A DNA stretch of 64,000 bases from the NCBI GenBank assembly GCA_963277665.1, contig OY728133.1:391233962-391297961 (forward strand). Direction: 5' to 3'. The translations under genes were made by a program, and so were the position numbers. This document shows, one piece after another, positions 1-12,817 of the stretch (within the stretch, counting starts at the first letter, position 1; each line of letters begins with the position of its first letter). The notes under the pieces are model-generated. The model ran no database searches. It saw nothing but the letters and a program-made list of their open reading frames with translations, and was not told the DNA's origin. This DNA comes from Viscum album. Its lineage: Eukaryota; Streptophyta; Magnoliopsida; Santalales; Viscaceae.

Positions 1-3000
1 ACCAATGACTATATATATAGTGATTGCATTATATTAAAATAAATACACCTCTTCTTGGAATATCAATATGATGATGATTTCAACTTCGTTGTATTTTTAT
101 TTACTTTTGGTTTTATTCCTTTCATATTTTTACTATTTTCTTCATTTTCATATTTTGTAATTTATTTCATTCTATAATTTAAAATTCTACTATATTGAAA
201 TAACAAATTATTAATTATAGTATGGTGTTGTGTGTATAATAAGCTATCGAACCCAAAGGTTTTATTTTATGTTTAATACTTACTAAAACCATTGGGTTTT
301 ATAGTTAATGTAGTGGATTGTTATCATATAAAAAAACCTTAAAACATTCCTAAACCAAAGAAATGTGATTTTATAATTCTTCATTATTGTCACACAATAC
401 ATCATTCACCCATCATAAAATAAGATATGAAAAAAACCCCACATATGAATTTAAAGATTTAGGGAATATCTTTATATAGGTTAGAATTTTAATGAATTGG
501 TTCATTGAAATTTCAAAGGAAACTAATTTAGTGGAGTGGAAAATGACTCTATGTGCACATAGCCTGTGTAAGCAAGAGAAATTGGAGTTGGATGCACTAT
601 TCTAGGGATGATCAGTACATATGATTTATCTTGGCGAGGTAATATTATATAATATAAAATTTACATGATTCATGCACATTCATTGGATATTAATAATTAG
701 TAAGAATATATGAATAAACGATAATTTTTGACTCCAATCACTAAAATGAATCATAGGATTTTAAATATGATTATTTATAGGGAAAAAACTCGTATGTTGT
801 AAAAATTGTAATTACCATTGACATGGATTTTCAGTAAAATCACAAAAAAAATCAATACCTAAACGATTAATAATTTTGTGATTTAATTTCATAAAATTTA
901 GATATGGAGAAACTTTTATTTTACATATTTTAAATGCTAAATTGATGTTATGTATGAAGAGGGATTGGTTGGAAGACATGGAATCTAAATTTTAGTGTTT
1001 CATTATTATATTTTTTTGTGGGTATCAATAATTCATATAGAGTTGTTAGTGTATAGACATCAATAACCTGGCGGCCCACTTAGATATCAAGTGGCATATT
1101 TAAGAATCTAGTCATATATTTTAACCCCCAAATAATATGAGGAATTTTGGTATTTTATAATGTATTTTCATAAACCCCATTTTAGGTTCTTTTTCTACAT
1201 TGTTCTAATTGAGGGGGAGTCATCCCCCCTGTCTCCCTCTTCTCATTCACTTCTTAATTCATTATTATGGGTGGTTTCAATGAGTTTAGATCACCTATAA
1301 ATGTAAAATTTCGTCACACTTTTTAATTCATATTTTCACTCATGTGATATATAAAGGTTTGGTTTTCGATTTTTTTTGAATATTTCTCTATGGAAGAGTG
1401 AAAATCAATCATCTTTGATTGTTAATTTTTTCATTGGATTGAGGATACTAATATATGAAGAATGTGGTTCCATTTCAATTTTAGTAAAGGAGGACTTAAA
1501 CCATGATACCTGACAACGGTCTATTATTATTGATGATTTTCACACTGGGATAACACCCATGAATCATGTGAAATTTGGATGTCTAGAGTGAGAGTGGAAA
1601 ATTATGGTAGTCCATATGAGGTATGTAATGAAAAAATTATTATGAAAATACTATGGGTTTCGTATGTGACATGGTTTGTGAGTGTGGGTAATCAGATCAT
1701 AGATACATGAATAAGTATCCATAGGGATAAACATATTGTGATAAATTAAACAAATAATATTAGGATTGGGAGAAATGTTCAAGACTAGGTTATGTTATTT
1801 TAAGATCATTAGTGATTGTATTTCCTTGATATACTGTGTTTATATTTATATAATTATCTCTAATTTGGTGACCAAACATGAGATAAAATAAAACAGGTTA
1901 TAATATTGTCTCTTTTGAGCATGTTTTAGGTTTTTAATGAGTATATAATAACTGGTTTATGGTTATATGATAACTTCTCTTATATATATGTTTGGTAAAT
2001 AGTTCATGTAATTTTCTTAGAAGATGAGTTACACATTAGTAAAATTTAGTGATTATTGAATGGGTTGGGATGTCATATGCCTTGTGATGTTTTATAAATC
2101 CAAATAGATTAATTTATTGAATGAATACTAGTGGGAAGACTTCTTAACGAAAGGTTCACAATGTGGGGATAATATATAGAAATGATGATTAAAGAGGATA
2201 TAAGGATATTAGATTTCATATAAATTGATCGAGCGGATTTTTGGTGAATAATTATGAATTTTAGTGAATAATAAATTTGATATACCATTGGTTGGATTGT
2301 TATATACATTTTTACATAGTTAATCTAGATAATTGAGTTGTAAGGATGATGAGTGATAAAATATTAGATTAGTGATCTTCTAATAGGAGGTCATTAGGAA
2401 TTAAGAGCTATTTTTATGATTTAAAAGACCTAATTATAGAGTCCAGGGGTGCATTTGATACATAATATGGATAAGTTGTTATTAGTCTCTGAGAAATTGT
2501 GTTGTATAATTAGATATAAGTGTTTATTTTCTGATAATTTTTTTCTTATGTCAAATGTATTTCTGATATTATTTTTGTGTGTTTAGTTGGAATTATAGAG
2601 GGATATCTCCATCTCAATTACTCTAAGTATGAATAATGAAAAGGGGACCAAAGATGTGTTGGTTCCCTAAAATGTGAATAAATATATGGGGAAAACCTTA
2701 TTTTTGATACTCCATTGTGTGGAAGTTATAATTAAAAGGGAGGAAGATTCATGAAAATATGTCCCATTTTATGGATTGTGATTACATGGCTAATACTTTT
2801 GTGAGGATCTTTATGGTGTGAAATATACTAAGAATATGATAATGATTTTTTTTCATGGTACCCCACAATTTTTCTCATAATGGAATGGTTTTGGGAATGG
2901 GAAAAAATATGCTGGTTCATGCATCATAGTGGATCATTAAGCATATGATGGAGAAGATTTTCTATTCTATGATAAGTGTTATGTTTTTTCTTATCATATT

Positions 3001-3640
3001 TTACATGAACCAATATATTTATATTATTGTTTATAATAGGGGATCCATTTTTATTTTCTTTTTAAGTTTCATACTCACAGTATACACATGAAACTTCATA
3101 AAAATTCACACCATATGTTTAACATGAAGTACATAGAAATAGATATAATGAAAATATTTAGATGAAGTAGTGTGATGTTGATGTAGAGATGGTTCTAAGG
3201 AGAGGTCTATGACCTATTAATATTTTTCTATCCTTATTTAATTTTTATTATAATTCCTTATATATTAATGGATTATTCATTAGTCACACTTTTGATGCAT
3301 GACTAGTTTTATTTTTAGGGAATACATATCATTGCATGGTGTATGCAATTATATACAGTAAGTTATACCCAATGACTTTATATATGTACTTTGATATTAT
3401 ATTTTATTGTGTTATTTTATTTAATATTATTTATGGCTATGATATCAAGGTTATAGCCTCCTTAATGCTTATTATTGACCTTATCCCCTATTTAGAGGAA
3501 TCTAACACGCGGAGAGTCATATATTAGGTCTTATGTAATCTTATCTTGACCAAGAAAGCTGAGATAAATAATTATATATTAAAATTTCAATATTATAATT
3601 AATGTAAGGTTGGGTTCAAAACTATCACGGTGAGATTATA
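1..3640 (+). repeat. Probable old gypsy-type LTR remnant, noncoding
   Basis: No coding motif is visible in any frame. A pyrimidine-rich tract lies at about 1,219-1,252 and a TATA-like word TATATAAAGG near 1,351-1,360. A long A+T-rich stretch without ORFs follows. This is the order seen in plant gypsy LTRs (U3, TATA, long R-U5), so a solo or orphaned LTR in plus orientation is plausible. I could not fix either boundary and see no target duplication. The only ORF here above 60 codons on the plus strand (3,336-3,527) has no recognisable motif. Confidence 0.3.
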
Positions 3641-6500
3641 GTTCTTTTTAAATTCACGTGTAGAAGGGAACACACTGATAAGTATTTTAAAATAAGACTA
3701 TAATCCCACAAATAATGATTATGTCTCATAATATAATCATTCCCAATTTCATAGAATATTATTTTATTTATTTGTTTTACATATATTTTAGATTTATTAG
3801 ATTAAAATTTTTTATTGCTGAAAAACTATGGAATATCGATGCCCAACCACATACTGGTAAAAAATGGTTAGTATTGTATAATGAAAAACATAAATTATAG
3901 TAAAAAATAACGAAAATAATGAATAAAAAATAGAAAAAGATTTTGGTTCTAAAAAATATTATACAATCAGAGAAAAACTAGTCCTAAATTCACAAAATTA
4001 AACCCATTTATACACATAATAAACTCAATAATAATTCAATGGAAAATGTACTATTTTATAAATGAAGTAAGAAATAATCCAAAAAATAAATGATGAAAAG
4101 TAAAAAATTATTTAGAATAATATTTTTTATACTAATTCTATTATATTAGAGATATATCATTTCTATTAATAACAAAAAATCATTTTGGAAATAATTATGG
4201 GCACCATGATACAATGATTTCAAAAATTGGATAGAATTAAGTATTTTATGAACATTCTATTGAGCACCATAGTGGACCAACTAAGATAGGGTTTGATATA
4301 ACAAAAGGACTAAATAAAAATCAGGATTAGGAATAAAAAACCATAGGATATATTAAACTCAAAGGTAATATTGGTGTGGTCTATCCAAAATGTTCAAACA
4401 AAAAACATGATTGAGATATTTAGAAGGGTTTTTTAATATTCCACAGGATTGAATGATTTATCCATATATTTTATAATATATAAATACCATGGAATATAAA
4501 ATTTCACATGAAACAATTTCTCATCATGAAACATGTCATTTATTAGAATGCTAATTTATGATTTAAAGAACGATGATGGATTTATCCTATTAATATGGTT
4601 AGATTCTATATTTTTCTCTCATTAACATATATAATTTATATGATAACTCACGAAGTATCAGAAGACTGAATATGATAGGACTTGTTATATATTCTAATTT
4701 AATAATGATCAATAAGTGTGATGGATGAACAAAAAGAGAAAAATATCACTAGACTCTATAAGAAAATCCATGAATTTATCTAAAGAAAATAAAATTTCAA
4801 AAAATAATAGGTATGGTGTAATTTTCTTGTAAAAATTATGATATGTGTGTGGTATCTACGATGACATGTGTATATTTATCTAAAGACAATTATATATCTT
4901 CTCTAATTATATAGTTGAAAAATATTATATGAACTCAAATGCTAAATAATTCCAATAACATTAGATAATTATGTGTAGAATAAAAATCTTTCAAAATCTA
5001 TTAAATTCATCTTGAAATTTCATATAAAAAATTAAAACATATTTATAGATTAATTAGAAGAGGGTGTGATTAATATTACTAAATTAATGATTAAATGATA
5101 TCCCATTTTTTATTTTTTTATTTAGATAAATTCCAAATAAATGGAATTTTTAAGTGAGATTCTATATACAACATAGAAATAACATTTATTATAGTTTAAT
5201 TTAATATTATTTTAAATATATAATAATAGGTTACACTAAAAGTATAATGAATATCCCAAATAAGAACCCATGAATAGTGAAATATTCCATAAATACATCA
5301 ATTAAATTCTCAAAATAATATTAATAATACCGACCATGCATCAATGGATTGTACCAATAGTATTTCAATGAACTTTGTACCATACTTCTATATTAAAATG
5401 TGAAAAATAAATTCACGAAGGTGTTATTTTCTGATGATAGATATATACTTACCCAACAGCAACAATAATATTTGTTAAATTAGTGATAAAGAAAAACTGT
5501 TTTTTATATTATACTTGTATAGTCAATGATAGTCTATAAAAACACACAAGGTATTCTATATATTGTCTGGTACTAATACATTATTTTTATTTTTAATAAT
5601 TCTTAGATAAAATTTATTTGGAACTGCATTCACTAGACTAACCCATTGTCTAGTAGATATTGGGTTTGTGATCACAAACCAATAATAAATATACCTTATT
5701 TTTAAAAACATCAATAATGTCTTATTTTTTATATTTTAAGGGTTCATAATCTTTTATAATAAAATTTAATCAAATATTATTTTTAAAATTTTACGCTCTC
5801 AAAATTGAAATTATATCAATTGGGAAACCTAATTCTTATTAATACTCCTTTAAAATGTAAAACAAAAATTCATGATTTGGAATAAGTGGACTAGATATAA
5901 CAATTGGAAACATGATGAAATTAAAAAGATATATATATATTTTACTTGCAGGAGGTAGTTATAGTTACTATTTAGAATATTATTGATACCAAGATACCAA
6001 TTCATATTAGATAAATAATAATACATAAAATTGTGATATATAAAAATATCTCCTGAATAATGTAAAATGTTTCCACAATATCAAATAAAAAAATCCTCAA
6101 TGATATATCCAGATTAGTTTTCAAACTATATAATGGTCTTCCACTTTTCAATTTCTAATTAAAAAATTATATTCACTTTTTCACTCACTTAATTTGTAAT
6201 AGACTACTAAGAAAAGAAATAATTAGATAACAAAACATATTATTACATTATTCATTATGCTATATGAGGGAAATAAAAATCATCTAAACATAAATAATTG
6301 AGAATAATATTTGAATATCCCTGAATGTACTAAAGCATTCATTATTCCTCTCATGAGTACCCTAAATCTTTACATCCATGTGTAATAACTATAAAATATG
6401 TTTTAATGAATATTATATACACTTATTTTATCTATTTGGTACCTTTTTAATCTTATTTCTATTTTAAAATTTCTTTAATTAATAAAATTATATATAATGA
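3641..6500. other. A+T-rich intergenic sequence, nothing coding
   Basis: No retroelement protein motif, RNA gene or promoter could be recognised. The one local structure that stands out is a pair of adjacent inverted repeats at 5,632-5,682, listed separately. Part of this stretch may be the distal end of the 3' LTR of the minus-strand copia element whose interior begins near 7,837, but its outer boundary is not visible. Confidence 0.4.
5632..5682. repeat. Two adjacent inverted repeats
   Basis: Arms ACTAGAC (5,632-5,638) and GTCTAGT (5,648-5,654) are perfect complements around a 9-base loop. Six bases later, 5,660-5,682 is a near-perfect palindrome centred on TGATCA, with arms TTGG(G)TTTGTGA and TCACAAACCAA differing by one extra G. 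No function is known from the sequence. Confidence 0.75.
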
Positions 6501-7836
6501 CAAAACTACACTCTTTCCCTATTCTTTGAGGGAATTTTGAATTTGAAATAAAAAATTAAATACTAACTTCAACTTCCTAATTTTCCCAATTCATTCAATG
6601 CCATTGAATGAATATGGACTTTTTAGTTACCCTTTATAATATTTAGGGACTCAAAAATTCATGTTTAAGTAACCCATGTGTGAATTACAAGGATACATTA
6701 TCAAATAACACTCAACATTGTATTTTTATATTAACCGTGGAATGGTAAGGTTTTCATAACACAAGTATCCTTTAATAATCAAAACTGATTTGTAACCAAT
6801 CTTGAAATTTGACCATATAGTTATGATAAAAATATAATGCTTTTCCAAATTTTCCTCCATGTTAGGGGCCAAGACTAAATATATATTTCTATTCTCTTAG
6901 AGCTAATAATTGACCACTTAGTCTTTTATATCATGGCCACTTATCATTGAACATGACCTAATATTCTCTATTTTACCATCACTTGTCAAATATTATGGCC
7001 ATATTTCATCTTATCATGACATAATTATTCTTTATTGTGGTGGAAAAAGATATTTTTTCAAAAAATGTGTTTAGAATAAATATTTACTTGTATATAAAAG
7101 AAATTTTATTTTACTTATAAGTCCATTAAATCATTTAGACTCCACTATTGAATAATGTTTTCTATCTATACCCAAAACAACTTAAAAAGACACCCTTAAA
7201 GTTTAGACTATTTTAATGAAATTCCAAACTCCCAAAATAATATTAAACTTATCTGAATCATCATAATCCTTCTGATTTTTTTTATTAATCAAGTATTGAA
7301 AAATGTTTTGAAAAAATATATACAAAATTAACAAAAATCATATTTGACTCACTACATCTTCAATTTTTTTTCCTATTTATAATAAATCATTTCATAGGGA
7401 ACCTAACTATTAATCATCTTCATATACTAACAATACCCCTTTATATTTTTACCATATAATGACCATATGTGTCTCTAACTTATCAATGAATCATTATTCA
7501 ATCATTCTTTGACTACATGATAACTATTAAGGTTGTAAATAAGAATAATGAATTACAATATCAAATATCTCTATATACATAACTCGTATTTACTTTTAAA
7601 AGACCAAAAATAAATCATTTAAAAATCAATTTACTCAAAACTATTCATATACATGTTCAATGAAAAATTCCTTCACACATACTACATGAAAAATTAATAT
7701 TAGTTCAAAAATCAACAAATTCAAAAAAACACACTAAAATCATATCTATACACATAAATTTCACATGTAGACATTGAAAATACAATTTTAACATTTTGAA
7801 AAAATCTTCCCAATTATTTAATCCAACTTAACAACA
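6500..7836 (-). repeat. Probable 3' LTR part of the oldest copia element
   Basis: On the minus strand the sequence just after the RNase H remnant runs through a purine tract (GGGGCC, near 7,843-7,848). It then reads TGTTAAGTTGG from about 7,833 downward, which looks like a copia LTR start. The lower boundary is not determined; 6,500 is a placeholder. No coding motif lies inside. Confidence 0.4.
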
Positions 7837-7850
7837 AATTTTGGCCCCAT
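7837..7850 (-). other. Polypurine-tract-like site of the oldest copia element
   Basis: Read on the minus strand, a purine run (AATGGGGCC) sits between the RNase H remnant and the presumed LTR start. A copia polypurine tract, which primes plus-strand DNA synthesis, lies at this place. The tract is short and partly decayed. Confidence 0.4.
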
Positions 7851-7949
7851 TATTATAATATTTTTTTGATATATGTTTCTATATTTCTCACCCTATAAAA
7901 AATATCCAATGAACAAGTGATGTATTTGATGGAATATAAAACCATATCC

Positions 7950-8570
7950 ATGGAAATTCCATGGTTGAACTCCCATAATGAATCTAATTTCGTGAAACAC
8001 CTCTTCAATTAGTTATTTGGTAAAAACAATATATTACTTTTTCACTTAATATGGGTGAAATCTAGATTTAACATGCCTTGTTGATCCATTTACTTTATAA
8101 TGTGGTACTTGACACCTATGAAGTTTTATTGATAAATATAGACAAGATTCCATGAAATATTTACCACACATTAATTATAATATCTCATAAGTCATGGTAA
8201 CTTCACCACAACATTGAGATCCTAAAATTGATTTTTAATACCAATTAATTGGGTTGTTTCTTTAGTTGATACAACAAAGTACACATCTATCTTACATAAA
8301 TTAATTTAACATTTATTATTTTTGTTCCAACATAGAAAATTTACCCCAATAAGAATTCACCACTTGATATAGAATTTATCTTATCAATACTTCATTCCCA
8401 ATCATCATTGTCAGATCCGTAGTGATATAACATTAATTTATAATATTATAGTCTAAAATCAAGATTAACATTGATTTATATTATAATTTACTTCATATCT
8501 TTGATGTGATATTCTTTTTTGTTACAGTTTGACACCTTGTACATAGTGTAATAACATATAGGATTTTAGG
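7950..8570 (-). pseudogene. Copia RNase H domain, degenerate (oldest layer)
   Basis: Translated on the minus strand in shifting frames, this stretch keeps the order of landmarks of a Ty1/copia RNase H. A segment corresponding to the D-W-x-x-D-x-x-S-T-S-G region lies at about 8,300-8,430, followed by a W-x-x-K-x-x-like piece. Near 8,000-8,110 is the KYHII...QQGMLNLDF segment, corresponding to the family's K-Y/H-H-F-I-x(n)-G-x-x-x-L-x-F/Y stretch. Several stops interrupt it. In the living element it would degrade RNA in RNA:DNA hybrids during reverse transcription. Lineage is uncertain; phrases resemble Ivana/Oryco or SIRE groups. Confidence 0.55.
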
Positions 8571-8689
8571 TCATGATAATATCAAATAGATTAAGAATAG
8601 GATGATTTTTATAAACATGGGATGGTTAACCTTTTTACCTTAACATTAGAGTTTTTTTCTTCTATAATATGAGCAGTACCTCCCTTTAT

Positions 8690-8900
8690 ATGATCCACAC
8701 AAAAATTCTTTAAAAAATAATATTTTTCTTGAGAAAGTGATATTTGGTCGTCTAATTCAGAGATTTAAATCCCAAGAAATAATTCACCTCTGCCAATAAA
8801 TAAATCTTGAATAAATTTTTCATATGTGATGAACACTCCTTAAATATGCATACATAATTTTCAGAAAATATTATAACATTCACATTTTTGAAAATAGTGA
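8690..8900 (-). pseudogene. Copia reverse transcriptase fragment (oldest layer)
   Basis: On the minus strand, about 70 codons in two frames match the region around and after the catalytic Y-x-D-D box of copia reverse transcriptase. A degenerate box reads VNVIIFSEN where the family has Y-V-D-D-I-I-F. It is followed at the right distance by LLAEVNYFLGF (family pattern x-x-G-E-L-x-x-F-L-G) and LSQEKY (family I-S-Q-x-K-Y). The two catalytic aspartates are gone. The agreement of spacing over three successive motifs is what makes the call. Confidence 0.6.
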
Positions 8901-9860
8901 GAGGTATATCATTACTTTCCTTAATATAGGGGATGTTGTCTACTCTATATTTATTAAATTAAATACCTTAAAATATGATCTAAATAATGAATATCATTCC
9001 CTTAGAGATTCATTAAATGATAAAAAAACCTTCTTCAACCAAATAATATTACTTAATAACCTCTAATAAATAGTTCTATTATTTTTTCAATACACACATC
9101 CACTTTAATCTCACCTTTAAATAATTCCAACTTAAAAACAATTGGGGAAATATTGCATCACATTTGAGTATCAATAGAAAAGAAAATACTTATGTTATCA
9201 ATCCATGATGTGGAATAAAATGTATCACCCAATTAAATCATTGAATCTTAATAATAACCTTTATACATGATCCATACATTTCTAGTGAACATGATATGCT
9301 ATTTTTTAACTATTTATAGAAAAATCACTTTATTCTAATACATTATTATTCATCAACTATGTAAACAAATTCCAAGGGGTTTCCTTCTAAATCTGATTTA
9401 GTTATTTGTTCCTAGAATCCACTCCATCTTGGTGAAAATTCTTTACTAAAAATTCCTTCTCCAACTTGAGATAATAATGAGGTATTCATTACTATCCTAA
9501 AATTTCTCCTCATTTAATCCTATTATCCTTGATAAAAAATTATATTCTATACCTCCATATTATTTCTATACATCACATGAATTAATTTTTTTATTATGTA
9601 AAACATGAAATGGTTTAGTCAACACATTTTACATGAGGATCACATGAATTTTATGAATTTCTTGAAATATCAGCATGTATTTCAATAAAGTTTGGTTCAT
9701 ATCTATCACTCTAAGAACAATTTATTATTTTATACACATAATAAATTAGTTTTAATGAAAATATTCATCATTAAAATGTATAATATTCCATGTTCCACTA
9801 TTTTGTTACTGATATTTCATTTATATTAGAGGATAAAGATGGAAATTTTCACCAACAAAA
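8900..9860 (-). pseudogene. Decayed copia pol, RT N-terminal part (oldest layer)
   Basis: This stretch lies between the recognisable RT fragment (8,690-8,900) and the integrase end (9,866-10,056), so it should hold the N-terminal RT and the linker. I could not pick out individual motifs with confidence in any minus-strand frame. It is A+T rich with many stops. Confidence 0.4.
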
Positions 9861-9865
9861 CTTTG

Positions 9866-10056
9866 TTAAAATATTCTACCGATGCCACCATTCATGTTGA
9901 TTATAAGAGGGATTCTAAACACCGTAATGTACCTCATTATTTTAGTCTTGTTATAGTATATTTTATAAGGATTGTTTTTGAAATTTGATGATATAAGAAA
10001 TGATTTTGAATATGCAATACTACTACAATATCTTACATCCAAAATAACCATGAAGT
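9866..10056 (-). pseudogene. Copia integrase C-terminal part, interrupted at 10,056
   Basis: The minus-strand frame here reads LHGYFGCK at 10,020-10,055, matching the H-x-R-V-F-G-C motif downstream of the copia integrase core. Next comes YKIYYNKTKIMRYITVF, corresponding to the Y-R-L-Y-N-x-x-T-K-K-x-x-x-S-R-D-V-x-F stretch that follows it. About a dozen residues between the two appear deleted. The segment stops at the left edge of the younger copia insertion. The coding sense continues at 33,038 and above, where the upstream part of the same integrase is found. This places the insertion inside the integrase gene. Confidence 0.6.
10052..10056. repeat. Target-site duplication GAAGT, left copy
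   Basis: GAAGT stands immediately before the 5' LTR start TGTTTGAGTTGG. The same five bases follow the 3' LTR end at 33,033-33,037. Five bases is the usual duplication length for copia integration. Confidence 0.8.
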
Positions 10057-10624
10057 TGTTTGAGTTGGTTCCCTAGAACAAACTTATTTATACTTTATGA
10101 TAACCAGTATTAATAGTTTTTAATATTAATAAACCCCTTATTACATAATGATTTTTCTTCTATATGACGTAGTATGTGATAATGTCTAAAGAGTAGCTTT
10201 CAAATTAAAATTTCTTAGAAGTTCCACAATATAATGATAACCTATAAGTTCCAAGATATTATTCAAAAATATATGTTCTATAGCTAGATTAAATAATTTT
10301 AGGGGAAAAAGTGATTCAGACTATCAAGGGTGGAGACTCATAGGATGTTGAGGCATCTTTTCATGGTATAGATCCTTGGTAATATCCACTATAGCATATT
10401 TTAAGAGCTAGAACCACTAGTAGTAAATCCATATTTACATGTGTTATTAGATGATCCTATCTAAGAACATGTTTATTGATCCATATATTTTAATAATATT
10501 ATTAATGATTATTATAATTTGTGTACTTCGATGTATTAAGGAAAACCATGATGACATATGTTCGTGATGAGGTACGATACGTTGGGTGCATCACTAGTAA
10601 TATTTCATTAATTAATATTGAAAG
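10057..10624 (+). repeat. 5' LTR of the copia element, left part
   Basis: Starts TGTTTGAGTTGGTTCCC and aligns base by base with the 3' LTR from 31,016 at roughly 75% identity by eye. A shared word is TATGTGATAATGTC. It breaks off at GAAAG (10,620-10,624), the target site of the gypsy insertion, and resumes at 23,300. Confidence 0.85.
10620..10624. repeat. Target-site duplication GAAAG, left copy
   Basis: GAAAG precedes the gypsy LTR at 10,625 and recurs directly after it at 23,295-23,299. The empty counterpart is a single GAAAG in the copia 3' LTR at 31,585-31,589. Confidence 0.9.
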
Positions 10625-11873
10625 TATAATGACCCATAATTTACAAACATTGTTATTACTTTATAATTTAAGAATTATTATTACAACATAGAACAAAACC
10701 ACAACAGGACCGTATAGGTATAGTGTCTTTAGAAACTGGGAAACATAAACAACTGGTTCATAAAACATCTACATTGTCTCCCATTTATTTCATCATATCT
10801 AGAATCCCTTTTTGGCATATATTACATAATAACCTTCTTCCAGAAATGGGGAAAAGAAAACATACAAAAGGGTGAGCTCAAATGCTCAGTAAGGGTAAAC
10901 GAAAGAAATATCAATCACATTATATTCATAGGAACATATCATTTTGGAAATCTTAACCTACAAAAGAGATTATAATTTCATAACATGGGATAAATTATAG
11001 TAGTGAAATGTAATCCCAATAATCATAAAATAAAACATGAAAGTTTTTGGAATACACACATAATCATAGAGAATCATTTCTTAGTAGTCAAGACTCATTT
11101 CCAAGACTATCATAGCGGTCAAAGTCCATTTTTGAACCGAGTTCACTCCTCGTTTTAGTCCTGTATCACTGAACCAGATTAACCTGCCTTTCTAGCCATG
11201 TCTATCTCATGAGATGTAAATCTTTATCCAATGCATTGGAGGGATATATAGGTCCCACCCATTTCATAATGGTACCGTTCTTATGTGTTCCACAAGATCA
11301 TAAATCATACATCATTGCATAACCCATGTAATAAAAATGGGATTCTTAAACATCATGCCATCATAACATAATCCATATTAGATAAAAGGACATCATAAAA
11401 ATAATTCAATCATAACACAATCAAATAAATGTAAAAATAGGAATATAAATAGAACCCTATATCATCTTATATGGAAAATTTTTTTGATAAAACACTTGAA
11501 CCTCATTCTTGAGTAAAATATCCTTTCTACTTAAAAAGAATTTTTCCTTTCTTAACATGTCATAAAATTTTAAACTAAAAGAAGTTGATTGAAAATAAAC
11601 TTGAAAACATGTAAAGGAAGCTTCATGGAAATAATGTTCTATGAATCCATTCATGTCGTATAAGTTAAAAAAACTTTCTTCTCGTACTTTGGCTAGAAAA
11701 GTCAAAAAGTACCTTGTTCTAAAAACAATAAAAGATCCCTTTCATATCTTTTACTAAAAACTCACCAATGGGTAAAATTGTATTTAAATTTTTTTTAGGA
11801 TAGAAATAATATTATATATTGATGAAACATGGATGTGGATGATAAATATGCCCCAGTAATTACCGAAGTATAA

Positions 11874-11900
11874 GCAATCTCGGATAAAAATTGAGATTGC
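11874..11900. repeat. Hairpin in gypsy LTR R-U5
   Basis: GCAATCTC (11,874-11,881) and GAGATTGC (11,893-11,900) are perfect complements around an 11-base A+T-rich loop. The other LTR keeps it with one arm mismatch near 20,565-20,591. Confidence 0.7.
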
Positions 11901-12252
11901 GAGATTTTCCCTTACCTTAGGTCCGATTTGCTTCGTATGTGTCCGAACCTCCTGTATAATGATTTAAATAATGTTATTGACTTATTCCAGAATCTTTCTC
12001 ATTGTTATTATATCATATACGGTCATGTTCTTAGCTTCTTATTACAAATATTTCATTGCTACTTGTTATTCGGGTGTTTATTGCTTTTTGTTCTTATGCG
12101 TGTTTTGTCAAATAAATTCTTATTATTATTTTTAGGTTATAGATAACTCATTTCCAGAATTGTATTCATGTAATATATATCATATTTATTCATTCAATTT
12201 ATTTATATAATCTTTATGCATCGAAGATCATGTAGAACGAGTCGCATCACAT

Positions 12253-12476
12253 CGTGGAGGCGGTAGGTCGTACGTACGCACATGCGATGATATTGTTCCC
12301 ATGATCGTGGAATTGTATTGAAGTGTACGTATACTATTTCAGAATCAATATCACTTTAAAATAATTATATATATCTATTCTTTACACCATTATACCCATC
12401 CAAGTAAGGTGGTGGTGGAAAACAGATTACACCACGGCGTGGAGACGGTATTCCGTACTTACGCACGCGCGGTGAT
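12253..12476. repeat. Duplicated 39-bp CpG-rich motif in the gypsy LTR
   Basis: Two copies, 12,253-12,291 and 12,438-12,476, share the frame CGTGGAG-CGGTA-CGTAC-TACGCAC-GCG-TGAT with 31 of 39 bases identical, 185 bp apart. The second is entered by a perfect palindrome CCACGGCGTGG (12,432-12,442). The right LTR has both copies at about 20,945-20,983 and 21,130-21,168. They are CpG islands in a CpG-poor background and lie downstream of the TATA box in the element's sense. Confidence 0.75.
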
Positions 12477-12810
12477 TTTGTTTTCCGTAGGATGGGTAGA
12501 AGGTGAAATAGGGTTGTTTCATATGTATAATAACATATCAGTATATGAGTGATACTGAAGTTATTACTTCATAATGAAACAACTAAAGAAGAAGAAGTAG
12601 AAGAAGAAATAAAGTTGAAAGAATCGGTAACGAACATTACCTCTTCCTTGAAGCGCCTCTTCTTAACCTCCTCTTAGGGCACTAAAGATGGTATTTTAAG
12701 AGTTCCAGGACCTCTAGGATGTTTCTAGGGAAGTGGAGAAGAGAAATTGGCATGGTTTATCCGATATTGAAGGCTCAAAGTGGTGTGAGGAGGAGAGGGA
12801 GGAGGTTCCC

Positions 12811-12817
12811 TTTTATA
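12811..12817 (-). promoter_or_regulatory. TATA box of the gypsy LTR (left copy)
   Basis: Minus strand reads CCTTATAAAAGG. A pyrimidine-rich stretch follows at 12,781-12,808, where plant initiators lie. The same box is at 21,503-21,509 in the right LTR. Confidence 0.65.

Noticed and set aside
8690..10056. Endogenous pararetrovirus (caulimovirid) remnant.
   Set aside because: Motif order and phrases (integrase tail, then RT, then RNase H with S-T-S-G-like region) fit Ty1/copia; no movement-protein or coat-protein motif was seen.
11928..12146. 72-codon plus-strand ORF with a similar 75-codon ORF at 20,620-20,847.
   Set aside because: Both are the same non-coding LTR segment in its two copies; no motif, antisense to the element, and no sign of codon-level constraint.
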